A stretch of 64,000 nt of DNA, from positions 4,797,501 to 4,861,500 of the forward strand of contig OX621258.1 of assembly GCA_951640165.1 (NCBI GenBank). Direction: 5' to 3'. Below the pieces are notes generated by a model. It was not told the origin of the DNA. It saw only the letters and a list, made by a program, of their open reading frames with translations, and did no database searches. Origin of the DNA: Pseudoips prasinana (lineage: Eukaryota; Arthropoda; Insecta; Lepidoptera; Nolidae). The translations under genes were made by a program, and so were the position numbers. Within the stretch, counting starts at the first letter, position 1. The number at the start of each line of letters is the position of its first letter. Positions 1 through 9,480 of the stretch are shown here, piece after piece.

Positions 1-896
1 GTACGTACATAAAAAAATACACTGGTGCTAAAAGTGCGCCTACATGCGCTTCCAAAAAAAAAGCTTATACGTGCGTATTAAACGCTTGTCGTCTGAATTT
101 GTTGTTTATGTTCATGCCAAGACACACTTGAACAGGATGAGTCTAGCTTGACTAGCTAAGATTTACAAACGTCTGTGCATCATCATCGACTTAAACAAAA
201 AATTTCATACAAAAATGTCCATAAAATAAAAACTACTGGGCCAATCTATATAAGATTTTTATGGGACCAAATGGCAACTATTCCGCATCAAACTAAAAAA
301 GAATCACGTAATTCGGATTCTAAATCTCCGAGTAATCGGTGTACATACATAAAAAAAAAAAAAAATACCGGTGAACTTGAGAACCTCCTCCTTTGGAAGT
401 CGGTTAAAAACACAGAAAACACCCAGACCAAGAGAAATAGACATATTCATGAACACAAATGTTTGTCTTGTTCGGGGATTGAACCTTTGGGTCAGGAGTC
501 AGGGTCATTACCAATGAGTCGCGGCGGTATTGCTTGGAATGGAAGCTTCATCATCGGCCTTACATTTTCAGAGCCATTAAAGTTTTGAAAACGAAACACA
601 AAGCGTTTAATATTAAATTTAAAAAAAGTTCCATAGGGTGTAAAATAAATTTACTATAAATCATTAATATGGAGCACGCTCCAGTTTACGACATCTGATT
701 ATTTTTAACAACTATATTTTAAAAAAATGTTAGCATTTTACGAGCTGTTTGATAACTATTAGCGATTGTATCCACAGACCAAAGTCTTAGACGATCTACG
801 ATGAGAACTTACGTATTTTGAACGCATTAAAAATAAGCTCATTACGTTTCGGAGAAGAAAGGTTCCGTACAATCGAGAGACTATTTATTTTTATAC
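1..896. other. AT-rich non-coding stretch
   Basis: No recognisable gene. The open frame at 175-588 (137 codons, plus strand) is low complexity, runs through an A-rich tract near 350-365 and matches no family I know. I treat it as chance. Confidence 0.5.
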
Positions 897-1015
897 GGGA
901 CTAGTCCCTTCCTCTTACCCACCACTGCAACCCCCGTAAGCCAGGATGAACAGTGGTACACAATGAAATTACACTGAGCAGTGAGTCTCAGGCATGACGC
1001 AGACGCTTTAACTAT
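897..1015 (+). repeat. dispersed repeat, copy 1 of a direct pair
   Basis: About 120 bases shared with 3421-3543. Both contain CACCACTGCAAC, then a CAGTGG(T/C)ACACAATGAAAT block and CTCAGGCATG. Two diverged direct copies in one window mark a dispersed repeat of unknown family. Confidence 0.6.
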
Positions 1016-1074
1016 AGACTATAGTATTTCTTGGTTTTTGATATTATACTTGTTATAGCGGCAATGCAAATCAT

Positions 1075-1310
1075 CATTATCATCATCATGACAGCTGAAT
1101 GACGTCCACAGCTGTACAAAGGCCTCCCGAAAAGAGTTCCACAATGGATTGTGTCCATCTTTTGTAGGGATATGGCAGTATCGCCACGCATGGCAGATGG
1201 GTTAGCGATCGCAGTATGATGGTCAAAGTGCACAGAGAGAAGCTGCTGCCCGTTTTCTGAAAGATATTCCTCGGAACGACTTCTACGACCCCCGACCCCC
1301 CACGGGATGG
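1075..1310 (-). mobile_element. RTE-like LINE 3' tail fragment
   Basis: Starts with a CATCATTATCATCATC microsatellite, then the block GTCCACAGCTGTACAAAGGC and a downstream block ending CCCACGGGATGGGATGGGG. Related copies lie at 13560-13705, 25655-25815, 36267-36512 and 48448-48668. A trinucleotide-repeat 3' end is typical of RTE LINEs; read from its own strand the tail is 3'. Confidence 0.65.
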
Positions 1311-1679
1311 GATGGGGTAGTGATATTCTTTACCGTCAGCTACTCAGCAAAAAAATACACAGTGTGAAATTTTTTACTATTACATATCATGAGATACAGC
1401 CCGCTAACAAACAGATGGATGTATGTTTATATGATATATACGTGATGTATGTGGGTGTCATAGAACTTGGTCACCATTTGGCCTACAAAAAACGTTTAAA
1501 AAGCTATGAAAGTCAAAATACAAAATGTTTATGTAGTGTTAATTCAGCGATCAGCACTACAGAAATATAGTACTAGATGAGATAGGGCCATTTTTCATAC
1601 CAGTACGGATAAATGAAAAATATTTAAAATGTATACCACAATTGAATCGATTTTCCGTATTTGTTATGAGAATAAAATT

Positions 1680-1701
1680 ATTTCTTTCTTTCTTTCTTTC
1701 T
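1680..1701 (+). repeat. (TTTC)n microsatellite
   Basis: About five TTTC units directly after AATAAAATTA. The polyadenylation-like signal beside it suggests the 3' tail of an old retroposon. Confidence 0.7.
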
Positions 1702-1801
1702 AATTGGCAGTTGAATCAAGCAATCAGAAAAAATATCTAAATGCACGAAGGACCATAAATGCTTACTCGAGTCAGCATCCAGTGGAGGACTGAAACACTT
1801 G

Positions 1802-1828
1802 TTGGGTATCATTCAGTATGATACCCAA
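1802..1828. repeat. perfect hairpin, 11-bp stem
   Basis: Arms TTGGGTATCAT and ATGATACCCAA around a 5-nt loop TCAGT. One of a set of perfect inverted repeats in this window. Confidence 0.8.
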
Positions 1829-2404
1829 TGCATACAATTTGCTGGTTTATATTGTCCCTCATGCATATGCATATTAATTGCTGGATGGCGGTGAAAATTG
1901 TAGCCCGACTTGATTAAACTGTCAATTATGGGAATTAACATTATACATTAATTTTGTAATTTAATTCTTTTAAGTGCATACAACGGGCATAGGTACCAGG
2001 GGAGGCCATTCGAGTTAAATTACAAAAATATCAAGAATATGTGACACAAAAACCGTATGATGGATGACGGAAGAGTAATGCTCCACGTCATTCCAACGGA
2101 AACAGTTTCAGCTATCCATAAAGTTTTAGTATTTCCCCTTCAACACGATGCATATTTAAGGAACAATTAATATTTTTATGATATTTTTATAGTGATTTTC
2201 TGTTGAGTGAGTTATGAAGTATTAATTTACTGGGTCATCTTCGCCACTAAAGTATGTCAGCGGCAGTGAGAAAAATATGAAGTTGTGTTTTTTTATAATA
2301 CCTACAACATTTATAGATCAAGTTTTACTTTATAGGTTTACCACAACTTGATTATATCTTTTGTTGGATAGTAATACTGCTAATAGTAGTCGAAGTTCTC
2401 ATAG

Positions 2405-2625
2405 TCAGGTGCTCCAACCAGTCCGCAAGTGATTTGTGAGGGCTAAGTAGGCCCGCGGTCAGTCCGTAGATGGGTGACCGCCAAAGTATTTTAATTTTGG
2501 AGCTTCTGCGTGCTTCGGAGAGCACGTTAAGCTGTCAATCCCGATTGCCATGTCACAGGACTAATGGGCGGCTTGAAGAACTCTGATATTAGGGTTACCC
2601 CTCCCATACGATAAGTAAGTAAATA
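2405..2625 (+). mobile_element. 5S rRNA-derived SINE (SINE3-like)
   Basis: The head contains AGATGGGTGACCGCC preceded by a CGCGGTCAGT block. This matches the internal control region (box C side) of 5S rRNA, known as GGATGGGTGACCGCC. The body continues with GTGCTTCGGAGAGCACG. Related copies lie at 5440-5640, 16195-16280, 37370-37600, 50425-50575 and 57535-57670. A true 5S gene is excluded because the 5' half is missing or diverged and a SINE body follows. Confidence 0.65.
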
Positions 2626-3420
2626 CTGCTTAATGTTGTAATGCAATGGGACTGTTCGTTGTACAACATGTGTAAGTTCTATTATAAACTTAATATCACA
2701 AAAATCGATCGAGAATTTTTCCGGATAAAACAAATTAGTCCTTACAGAAAAAAACAACTAACGAAAACAAACAAAGTAGAACATTCTTATAACCCCAATA
2801 TTAACTACACATTCACGAAAGCCGTAACAACAGCATGTCCTACAAATTCCGCAATTATCATCAATACATTATCCTTACGGCTATACTAAACTCCGTGGCT
2901 ATAACGGCCTATAAAATTTTATTAGTGCCGCGGCCACTCCATTCATTGCTCTATCCTAGTACGCGATACGTGTTAGTATAACTGTATAAGCGTAATAGCG
3001 AGTAATCGGATATGTTAGAATAATAAAAGCTTAGGAAACGGTAATGTGTGTATTTCCTTACAAGTTCTAATTTGAGAAACATTGGGAGATTTTCGTAAAC
3101 TCATATCGACATGAACAACTTTGCACGCACCACGCGTATCACCTACTCAACTTATTGCACTCTCTTTAATAATACATTATCCATGAGTGAGTACAGATTA
3201 GTATACAACACTATCTCCCCGCGTTTAGCTCAGGCAACCTAACGTACACACAAACACACACATAACTATACAACTTCATCTAAAGTCTTCCTCGATACGA
3301 ACTAGCTATACAAGCACGATAACAAGCTTTACAAGCATGTCAATGAGCTAACGCATTTGAAGACGATTGTGCTTTTTTTTTGTTTCGGACTAATCATTTC
3401 TCTTCATTTAATAATTTTGA
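2626..3420. other. non-coding stretch
   Basis: No supported gene. The frames at 2527-2757 (minus) and 2641-2889 (plus) overlap each other and the SINE tail and match nothing recognisable. A short CA-rich run lies near 3245-3265. Confidence 0.5.
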
Positions 3421-3543
3421 GACTACTCTTTCCCTTTTATTCACCACTGCAACGCCTGTAAGCCAAGATCAACAGTGGCACACAATGAAATGAGACTGAA
3501 CGGTGAGGCTCAGGCATGTCCCGGGGAATCGCTTTAACTACCT
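3421..3543 (+). repeat. dispersed repeat, copy 2 of a direct pair
   Basis: Diverged direct copy of 897-1015, sharing CACCACTGCAAC, the CACACAATGAAAT block and CTCAGGCATG. Confidence 0.6.
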
Positions 3544-4440
3544 AGGATCCCGCAACGAATTCAATCTTAAATAAACAAGGAGGTGTTAAAAAATGAATAG
3601 TTGCACTTCCCTCCAGAGCAAACCGGGAGATAGAATGATATAACGAGGCTGCTACCACATAAACGAGAGAAATGCAACTAGAGAAGTCAGCTGCAAAAGC
3701 ACCGAGGATCACTTTTTAGGTCCTAAGTGAGTCATTGATTCCAATATAAAGTTTGGCGAAAGCGATTAAACGCCCGGAACGTATTAAGTTTATGGGCAGA
3801 TTTCCTCCTATTTCTTTATTTTATGGTATAGGCAGGAATTACCCTACAGGTTACCTCTTCAATAGGCCTCTGAAATGGCTTGACGGCGGATTTCTAACTA
3901 CTTCAGGCAGGAGCGACTCAGCATGCAGTCGCCCATTAATTAAACCACTTCGATGGTCATCCATTTATAGTATCACCATCTATAGGGCATAAGCTTCCTG
4001 ACCACTTGCGAACCGGTGGAAACTGCTATGAGAATTATAAATGTTCCACCTTGTGTAGTCAAGCGAAGTACTGGCCCATTTGTCTGAAGCCCAGAAACGT
4101 GGGGAACTAATGCCAGTACTTCTTATATGTAATAGATGTATTATTATAAGGAGATTCGAAGTTTAAAACCACAATTCATACTCATTAAACCAACTTCAAA
4201 ATTGCCTCACAAATGTAAATTAATATTAAGCATGATTGACAACAAACTTAATAACTTGGCTCGTTAATTAATAACACAATCTTACCTTTGTTATTCCTAA
4301 ACAGTGAACAGCTATTAATATCACAAAGACTTAGCTGAATGATTGAATGCTCACCTAAAATACGATTGAAGTGAACGGGTGACTGGAGGTGGTATCACAA
4401 TTTACAGTCCATTTGGCAGGGAAGGAAGTGGCGATAGCAT
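3544..4440. other. non-coding stretch
   Basis: No supported gene or element. The 79-codon frame at 3753-3992 is not recognised. Confidence 0.5.
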
Positions 4441-4470
4441 CTTTTTCAGCTTTAACAAAAGCTGAAAAAG
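4441..4470. repeat. perfect hairpin, 13-bp stem
   Basis: Arms CTTTTTCAGCTTT and its reverse complement around AACA. The right arm overlaps the first bases of the direct repeat that bounds the Penelope-like element. Confidence 0.8.
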
Positions 4471-5397
4471 TTGTACAGCTAGTTTGTTATTAATGTTTTT
4501 AAACTTTCGCGATTTGTACACATTTTTATATACTGTGGACGGGTCGGGTCGGACGCTCACACACGTTCAGGAGGTACTTAGGCAAAACGGCTACAGGGGG
4601 GGCATTAAACGGACGAAGAGGAGGGAGAAGCACCCGGAAGTAAGCAGAGCACCAGCGTTTTTACCTTACGTGAAAGGAGTAACGGATAAAGTTGGATCAG
4701 TACTAAAGAAATACTCCATCAAGACTGTATATAGTCCGATCTCCAAAGTCTCAAACCAGCTGCGTACACCGAAGGATGTTATTCCTCTTCAAACACCGGG
4801 CGTTTACAGGTTTGAGTGCAACTGCGGTATGTTTTATATTGGCCAAACTAAAAGATCTATTGCTGAAAGGGCCAAAGAACATATCGCAGCTGTCAGGAAC
4901 CGACAGGTTAATAAATCAGCAATAGCTGAGCACGTAGTCGACACAGGATCCCAACACTGGATTACAAATTTACACAAGCCACAGGTCCTCTCCACCGATC
5001 GTCACTATTACTCCAGAATAGTACGTGAAGCGGTTGAAATAAAGAAACATATCAATTTCAACCGGGAAGACGGATACCGCCTCTCACCGTCTTGGAATCC
5101 TGTAATAACGAAGTGCCATCGTCGCGTAACCAACGTAGTGCGCCCGGGCGCTGATGTCATTAGTGTCGTGTGTACCGACAGTTTCGTAAAGGAAAATGAA
5201 AAATATCAAGACCATGCGAGGGTAGATACCGAAACCCGAGCTTCACGGAGACGACGCTGCCGAGCCACACCAGTCGACCCGTGACCACGGCTGGTGCAAT
5301 CCATGCCGAAACTTCGGGTAAACAAGGTAATGATTTACCTAAATATTTATCGCGATGAGACCCGTGTCCACAGTATATAAAAAAGTTGTACAGCTAG
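4465..5397 (+). mobile_element. Penelope-like retroelement, 5'-truncated
   Basis: The block is bounded by an 18-bp direct repeat, AAAAAGTTGTACAGCTAG, at 4465-4482 and 5380-5397. Just inside is an inverted repeat: 4523-4545 against 5359-5384, differing by a 2-nt gap. Penelope-like elements are known for terminal repeats in direct or inverted orientation. Inside is a GIY-YIG ORF, but no reverse transcriptase, so this is probably the 3' part of a longer element. Confidence 0.7.
4484..5284 (+). CDS. GIY-YIG endonuclease domain protein of a Penelope-like element (partial)
   Basis: A 266-codon open frame. Residues about 104-200 form a GIY-YIG nuclease domain: PGVYRF at 105-110 supplies the GVY version of GIY, FYIGQTKR at 117-124 supplies YIG, followed by AERAKEH near 128-133 and AIAEH near 146-150. 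NFNREDGY then SWNPV follow near 195-210, as in the C-terminus of Penelope-like polymerases, where this nuclease makes the target nick for insertion. Residues 1-60 probably belong to the linker after the reverse transcriptase, which is absent. The first Met is simply the first in frame and is not a trusted start. No in-frame stop occurs, so decay is limited. An orphan GIY-YIG gene is a less likely alternative. Confidence 0.75.
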   Translation: MLLMFLNFRDLYTFLYTVDGSGRTLTHVQEVLRQNGYRGGIKRTKRREKHPEVSRAPAFLPYVKGVTDKVGSVLKKYSIKTVYSPISKVSNQLRTPKDVIPLQTPGVYRFECNCGMFYIGQTKRSIAERAKEHIAAVRNRQVNKSAIAEHVVDTGSQHWITNLHKPQVLSTDRHYYSRIVREAVEIKKHINFNREDGYRLSPSWNPVITKCHRRVTNVVRPGADVISVVCTDSFVKENEKYQDHARVDTETRASRRRRCRATPVDP

Positions 5398-5439
5398 GTT
5401 TTTATACTAACAAGTATTACAACAACGATACGACGCACT

Positions 5440-5640
5440 TCATGGTGGCGAGCTTCTTTATCGTACGGGTCACCCTGGAGTCAGAGTTGTTTAAGCCGCC
5501 CAGTAGGTCTCTCAACTGGAACCGACAGCTTAACGTGCCTTCCGAACCAAGACGCTCAGAAATTAAACCAATTTGTCGCTCACCCATCTATGAACTACCA
5601 GCGTGCCTACGTGCTTGCTCTTGCCACTCATCTAACTGAG
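5440..5640 (-). mobile_element. 5S-derived SINE, minus strand
   Basis: Reverse-orientation relative of 2405-2625: the 3' body contains GTTTAAGCCGCCCAGTAGG and the 5S-like end reads TCGCTCACCCATCTATGAAC (the reverse complement has GATGGGTGA). The 94-codon frame at 5355-5639 only runs through it. Confidence 0.55.
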
Positions 5641-6221
5641 CGGTATGTTGCCGACCCTTCCAAGGATTACAAAATTAACATAACAATGCAAAAGAAAACG
5701 GTCAGTTAACGTTTTTAGGTTTTGTCAACAAGTGACTGGTTATGATCGGTAGAAAAAGATGGCGGACGGAAGAATATAGCAGTTATTGGTGGAAATGTAA
5801 AGGTGTGGGTAATATATGCCCTTATCTAAAGTTGTTTTATTGCCAATAGCTTCTTTTAAAAATCATTGGCATCAGTTTGTTTAACGCCGGCTCTAGTACT
5901 TGTAATACAATAATCGAATTTCAAAACTAAGTAATATAATGAAGCAACTATAAAAGCGGCTATTATGTAAACAATTTGGAAACGTAACTAAGTGTTAAAA
6001 GCTTAGTTCTCATTTGTAACAACTAGAATTAATCGTCGTAACAACAACATTGAACAAGTTAACAAGCCGCTGGCTCGGAGCCTACCAACTTGTGATACTC
6101 ATGTTATTCCTAGCTAGATTTCATTGGTTAGTTGTACCAAGAAATAAATAAAAGGATCACTACACACAAACACTAACTATGTAACTATATGTAACTGGAA
6201 ATTATACCTACTTAATTATGT
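5641..6221. other. non-coding stretch
   Basis: AT-rich, no frame of note and no element recognised. Confidence 0.5.
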
Positions 6222-6305
6222 TACTACAAACATGTTCTGACTATTTACAAGCGCTTTGTTAATGTCTACGTGAATAAATGAAAATACGTGAAATTATTTT
6301 ATTTA
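6222..6305 (+). repeat. short dispersed repeat with ACATGTTCTGACTATTT core
   Basis: Shares ACATGTTCTGACTATT, CAAGCGCTTT and GTCTACGTGAATA with copies at 20390-20460, 37890-37990 (minus) and 58612-58690. All end in GAATA followed by a T/A-rich tail, so it looks like the 3' end of an unidentified retroposon. Confidence 0.65.
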
Positions 6306-6357
6306 CACAGACAGTTGGTCTAAACTAAAGAAAGATAAAAATAAAACAAATCATTAG

Positions 6358-6421
6358 ATGGGTCAGTTGGCGTGGTTGGCAAATGATTGCTTTTCACGCC
6401 GGAGTTCGTGGGTTCGATTCC
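6358..6421 (+). mobile_element. SINE family A, head, split by the MULE
   Basis: tRNA-like head with GTTGGCGTGGTTGG (box A region) and GTGGGTTCGATTCC (box B). It is cut directly after box B by the transposon at 6422-9330 and resumes at 9331 with a duplicated TCGATTCC. Confidence 0.85.
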
Positions 6422-6478
6422 GGGTCCGTGGGTTACGCCCCCGGTGTGTTTTGCCCCCGTGGTGGAAGCCCCCGATTT
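6422..6478 (+). repeat. MULE left terminal inverted repeat
   Basis: 57 bases, identical to the reverse complement of 9274-9330. GC-rich ends in an AT-rich neighbourhood. Confidence 0.95.
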
Positions 6479-7190
6479 CGTTTTAGTACTATAATATTTA
6501 TTAGTTAAATATTTTTATCAAAAGTACAGTCAGATAGCAAAGTGTAACCTATTATAAAAAATGTCTAAGTCATGGTTCATTATTAAAATCAAAATCATAG
6601 TTTATTATTATAAATCTTTATTAACAATGTCGGTGTAACAAACGTTTGCTTATCTAATAATAGGTACTAATGGGTAATAATAGGTAATACGTAGGTACTT
6701 AATATGTAATAAAAATTAAATTAAATGTCTAATAAATAATAATAGGTATCTACGTAAATACAACTTTGATAACAAATAAAACCAAACATTAAAATAAAGC
6801 AACAATAACATGCAAAATCACAGATACGAAATTAAAAATCACAGTTTAAAATTAGGATTATTTTAAGTACTTATATACTATTTACGTACTAAGTATATAG
6901 GTAGGCATCTACTTAAATATTTAGAAGATTGGTAACAGAATGTTCAAACACTAAAATATAATAAAAACAATTAACATTTAAAATCACAGATAACAAAAGT
7001 AACAAAAGAAGAAAAACATAGTAAAAATATTAGGATGATTTGAACTTTGTAATTAAATTATGTAATTTAAGTCATTTATATGCAGTGACTATGGAGGTTA
7101 CAACATTGATATAGATATAAAATTAAAATGTAGTAATTATGTAACAATAAACATGCAAAATCATTATTTTTAAGCTAAGTAAGTAGGTGA

Positions 7191-8825
7191 TTATTTTTGC
7201 TTGACTTGCACATACGGACGGATTTGTTCCAAAAACTCCATAATTGTAATTTGTTTCTTTTCATATTTGTCTGTCAGCTTAGCAATGAGTTTGTCATTGA
7301 TTATTGAAGATTTTTTCCTTTTACATATAGGACTGTCATTTCTTCGTAATCTGAAAGTATAAGATAAAGATTATTTACTAAGAGTAAAAAAAATGAATTA
7401 CTGATATATTAAGCGTTATGTAAGTAATCAGCATTTTACCTCACTAGACCTGTGCTATACGTAGAAATATCAGTTGTTATAATTTCCAAAAACGATAATA
7501 ATGATGGTTTTCGGCCCAGATAGCACTGAAGCCGTTGATTCCAGGCCTCCACTAAATTTGTGGTTCTATGTCGTTCTTTATAGCAACACCACTTTGAGAT
7601 CATCCCCGGAGGCTCAAGCCATTGTTCAACGAAATAATCGTTGAATTGGGTGACTTTTTCATCGGGAATACTGAAAACAAAAATTATGATATATATGACA
7701 TGTCGTATATACCTAAGCATTATTTTTATTTTTGCGTACTTATAAAAACAATCTATGAGCTGTTAAAACTTTAAAATAAAATGAAAATTAAAATTACCTG
7801 TTTTCCATTACGGAAAGCCAACCATCTTCTATATCTTCTTTAGGAAGAAATGCTAGACAGGTGCACAGTTTCACATACAATGTTGTTTCTTCGTGTGCCA
7901 ATAAACCTAAAGACTTCGCTTTTCTGTAAATGGCTCTTTGGAAGTGAACATTACAGCCATGTATTGTGACCGCTGGCAATACCTCTTTTATTGCCAGCAT
8001 TGTAGCTAATTCAAAATCTACAGTGAATTTCATGGGGCTGAAGTCCGGCACAGCTTCTTTAATTTTTTTAAACATGACTTCATATGTACTTTTTTCTTTA
8101 TTAACTAGTATATAGGCATAAAATATAGGCACAATATTGGTTGCTTGTGCATCACTTCCCATATCTCCATGAATGGTAAATATTTGGTAAAATGGACCTG
8201 GACAACAATCAAATGTACCATCCCCGAAGTAGTGTTGTATATTTTTGATGTGTTTTAAAGCGTGTGCTGATACGAATACTATAATTCTGTTGTCGTTCTC
8301 ACAGTAATCAACTAATAGATATTTTTGAAAAATCTCAGGTATAATGACTTCAGCTGGATTACGAAACTGTGTCTTTTCTACATTTAAGGCTTTCTTTCGA
8401 GAGTTGTATAACTGTTGCTTGATATTATTGAATTTGGGTATGTATTCATCGAAGGCTGTGTCTGTGTTTTTTAACTCGGCAAATTTTGTTTCAAATTTTT
8501 GTTGTATAGAGCTCGAGAAACTCGTTTTCACTTCCTTTTTTAATTTTTCCATAACAACTCTAACTTCATTTTTCATTAAGTTAGGTTGACACTCAGCATT
8601 ATGACACTTTTGGATTTGTACATTGTCACTTTCCTCACTTAATTTTATAGAACCACTACACTTGCCATGTCTTTTATTTACGCATGTCCACACACTCGAT
8701 TTATTATTTTTCCTATGAAGATTATAAGCAAATCCGACATGTAGTAACGTTCTTCCACCTAGTTTATTTGAAATTATTTTGTAATTGGTTTGTGCTAAAC
8801 CCCGTGAAGGACCTGGACTTGCCAT
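7191..8825 (-). CDS. MULE transposase, FLYWCH zinc finger plus DDE domain, three exons
   Basis: Exons 8825-7798, 7670-7440 and 7350-7191 on the minus strand are joined by GT-AG introns: CAG|GTAATT with TTTTCAG|TATT, then GTGAG|GTAAAA with TTTCAG|ATTA. The lengths 1028+231+160 give 1419 bases, exactly 472 residues plus stop, which supports the model. A FLYWCH-type zinc finger lies at about 20-80 (WTC at 46-48, C56, C74/H75, C79). The MULE DDE nuclease has D202 in GDGTFD, D270 in VDFELA, then GCNVHFQRA with C291 and H294, and E384 in RTTNLVEAWNQRL, encoded by exon 2. It would cut and join the element ends in the nucleus. The start is the first Met upstream of the finger. No stop or frameshift is seen, so it is probably functional. 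The frame at 8344-8589 on the other strand is a shadow. Confidence 0.9.
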
Positions 8826-9273
8826 TTTGAGTTAACATGACCGACTAAACTTTCTTATCAGTAACATATTGCAACTATGTGGGAAAGGGATAGAAATAGT
8901 GCCCATCGCTATGTTTGCTATTTTCACTGTCCGTCACCCTGGACTCTATTGTTTTCAACCCTATCTTTCCCTTTCTTTGACTACCTATCTCTTTCTTTTA
9001 GAATTCGATCTGGCTATTATGTAAAACCAGTTTGGCCGGGACGGGCGCCTCGTTTAGACAAAGTACAAAGTAATGCATCTAAAGTAAATAATTGTAATAT
9101 AGTAATAAAGTGAATATCCTTGTAGCATGTTTATAGTATCCAATATTGTGTTAGTTAGAATACTTATTTAGTAAGTTTGTCTACGTATTTGGTTCCGAAA
9201 CACTTTTTTCATCGTCTGTATCTAGTAAAAAATATTTTTATTTCGGCGAAATCAACTATAATAACTTAATTTA

Positions 9274-9330
9274 AAATCGGGGGCTTCCACCACGGGGGCA
9301 AAACACACCGGGGGCGTAACCCACGGACCC
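9274..9330 (-). repeat. MULE right terminal inverted repeat
   Basis: Exact reverse complement of 6422-6478 over 57 bases, ending CCACGGACCC before the target duplication. Confidence 0.95.
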
Positions 9331-9480
9331 TCGATTCCCACCCAAGACAGATATTTGATATTAGTGTGTTTGTACTGAGTCTGGGTGTAATTAACTATAT
9401 AAGTATGTATTTACAACAGAAAAGTAGTATATGGGATTCTATAGTTTTCCGCCCTCAGATGGATGTCTACTGATATGCAA
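9331..9480 (+). mobile_element. SINE family A, body, continued after the MULE
   Basis: Begins with the duplicated TCGATTCC, then CCCACCCAAGACAGATATTTG, AGTCTGGGTGTAATTA, ATATAAGTATGTATTTAC and a diverged 3' block (CCGCCCTCAGATGG). This is the order seen in intact copies such as 13148-13400. Confidence 0.8.

Larger units (their letters stand above)
1311..2404. other. non-coding stretch
   Basis: No supported gene. It holds an AATAAA followed by a TTTC microsatellite (1675-1701), which looks like a retroelement tail, and a short hairpin at 1802-1828. The frame at 1307-1570 is not recognised. Confidence 0.5.
6422..9330 (-). mobile_element. complete MULE DNA transposon (2909 bp), Phantom-like
   Basis: Perfect 57-bp terminal inverted repeats begin GGGTCCGTGGGTTACGCCCC at each end (6422-6478 and 9274-9330). 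An 8-bp target duplication TCGATTCC flanks it at 6414-6421 and 9331-9338, within the 8-11 bp usual for Mutator-like elements. A three-exon transposase gene with FLYWCH and DDE motifs lies on the minus strand. With identical ends, a perfect duplication and an uninterrupted gene, it seems young. FLYWCH-bearing animal MULEs have been called Phantom; that subfamily name is from memory. About 450 bases of 5' and 700 bases of 3' AT-rich non-coding DNA flank the gene inside the element. Confidence 0.93.

Noticed and set aside
2440..2500. functional 5S rRNA gene
   Set aside because: Only the internal control part is recognisable and a SINE body follows.
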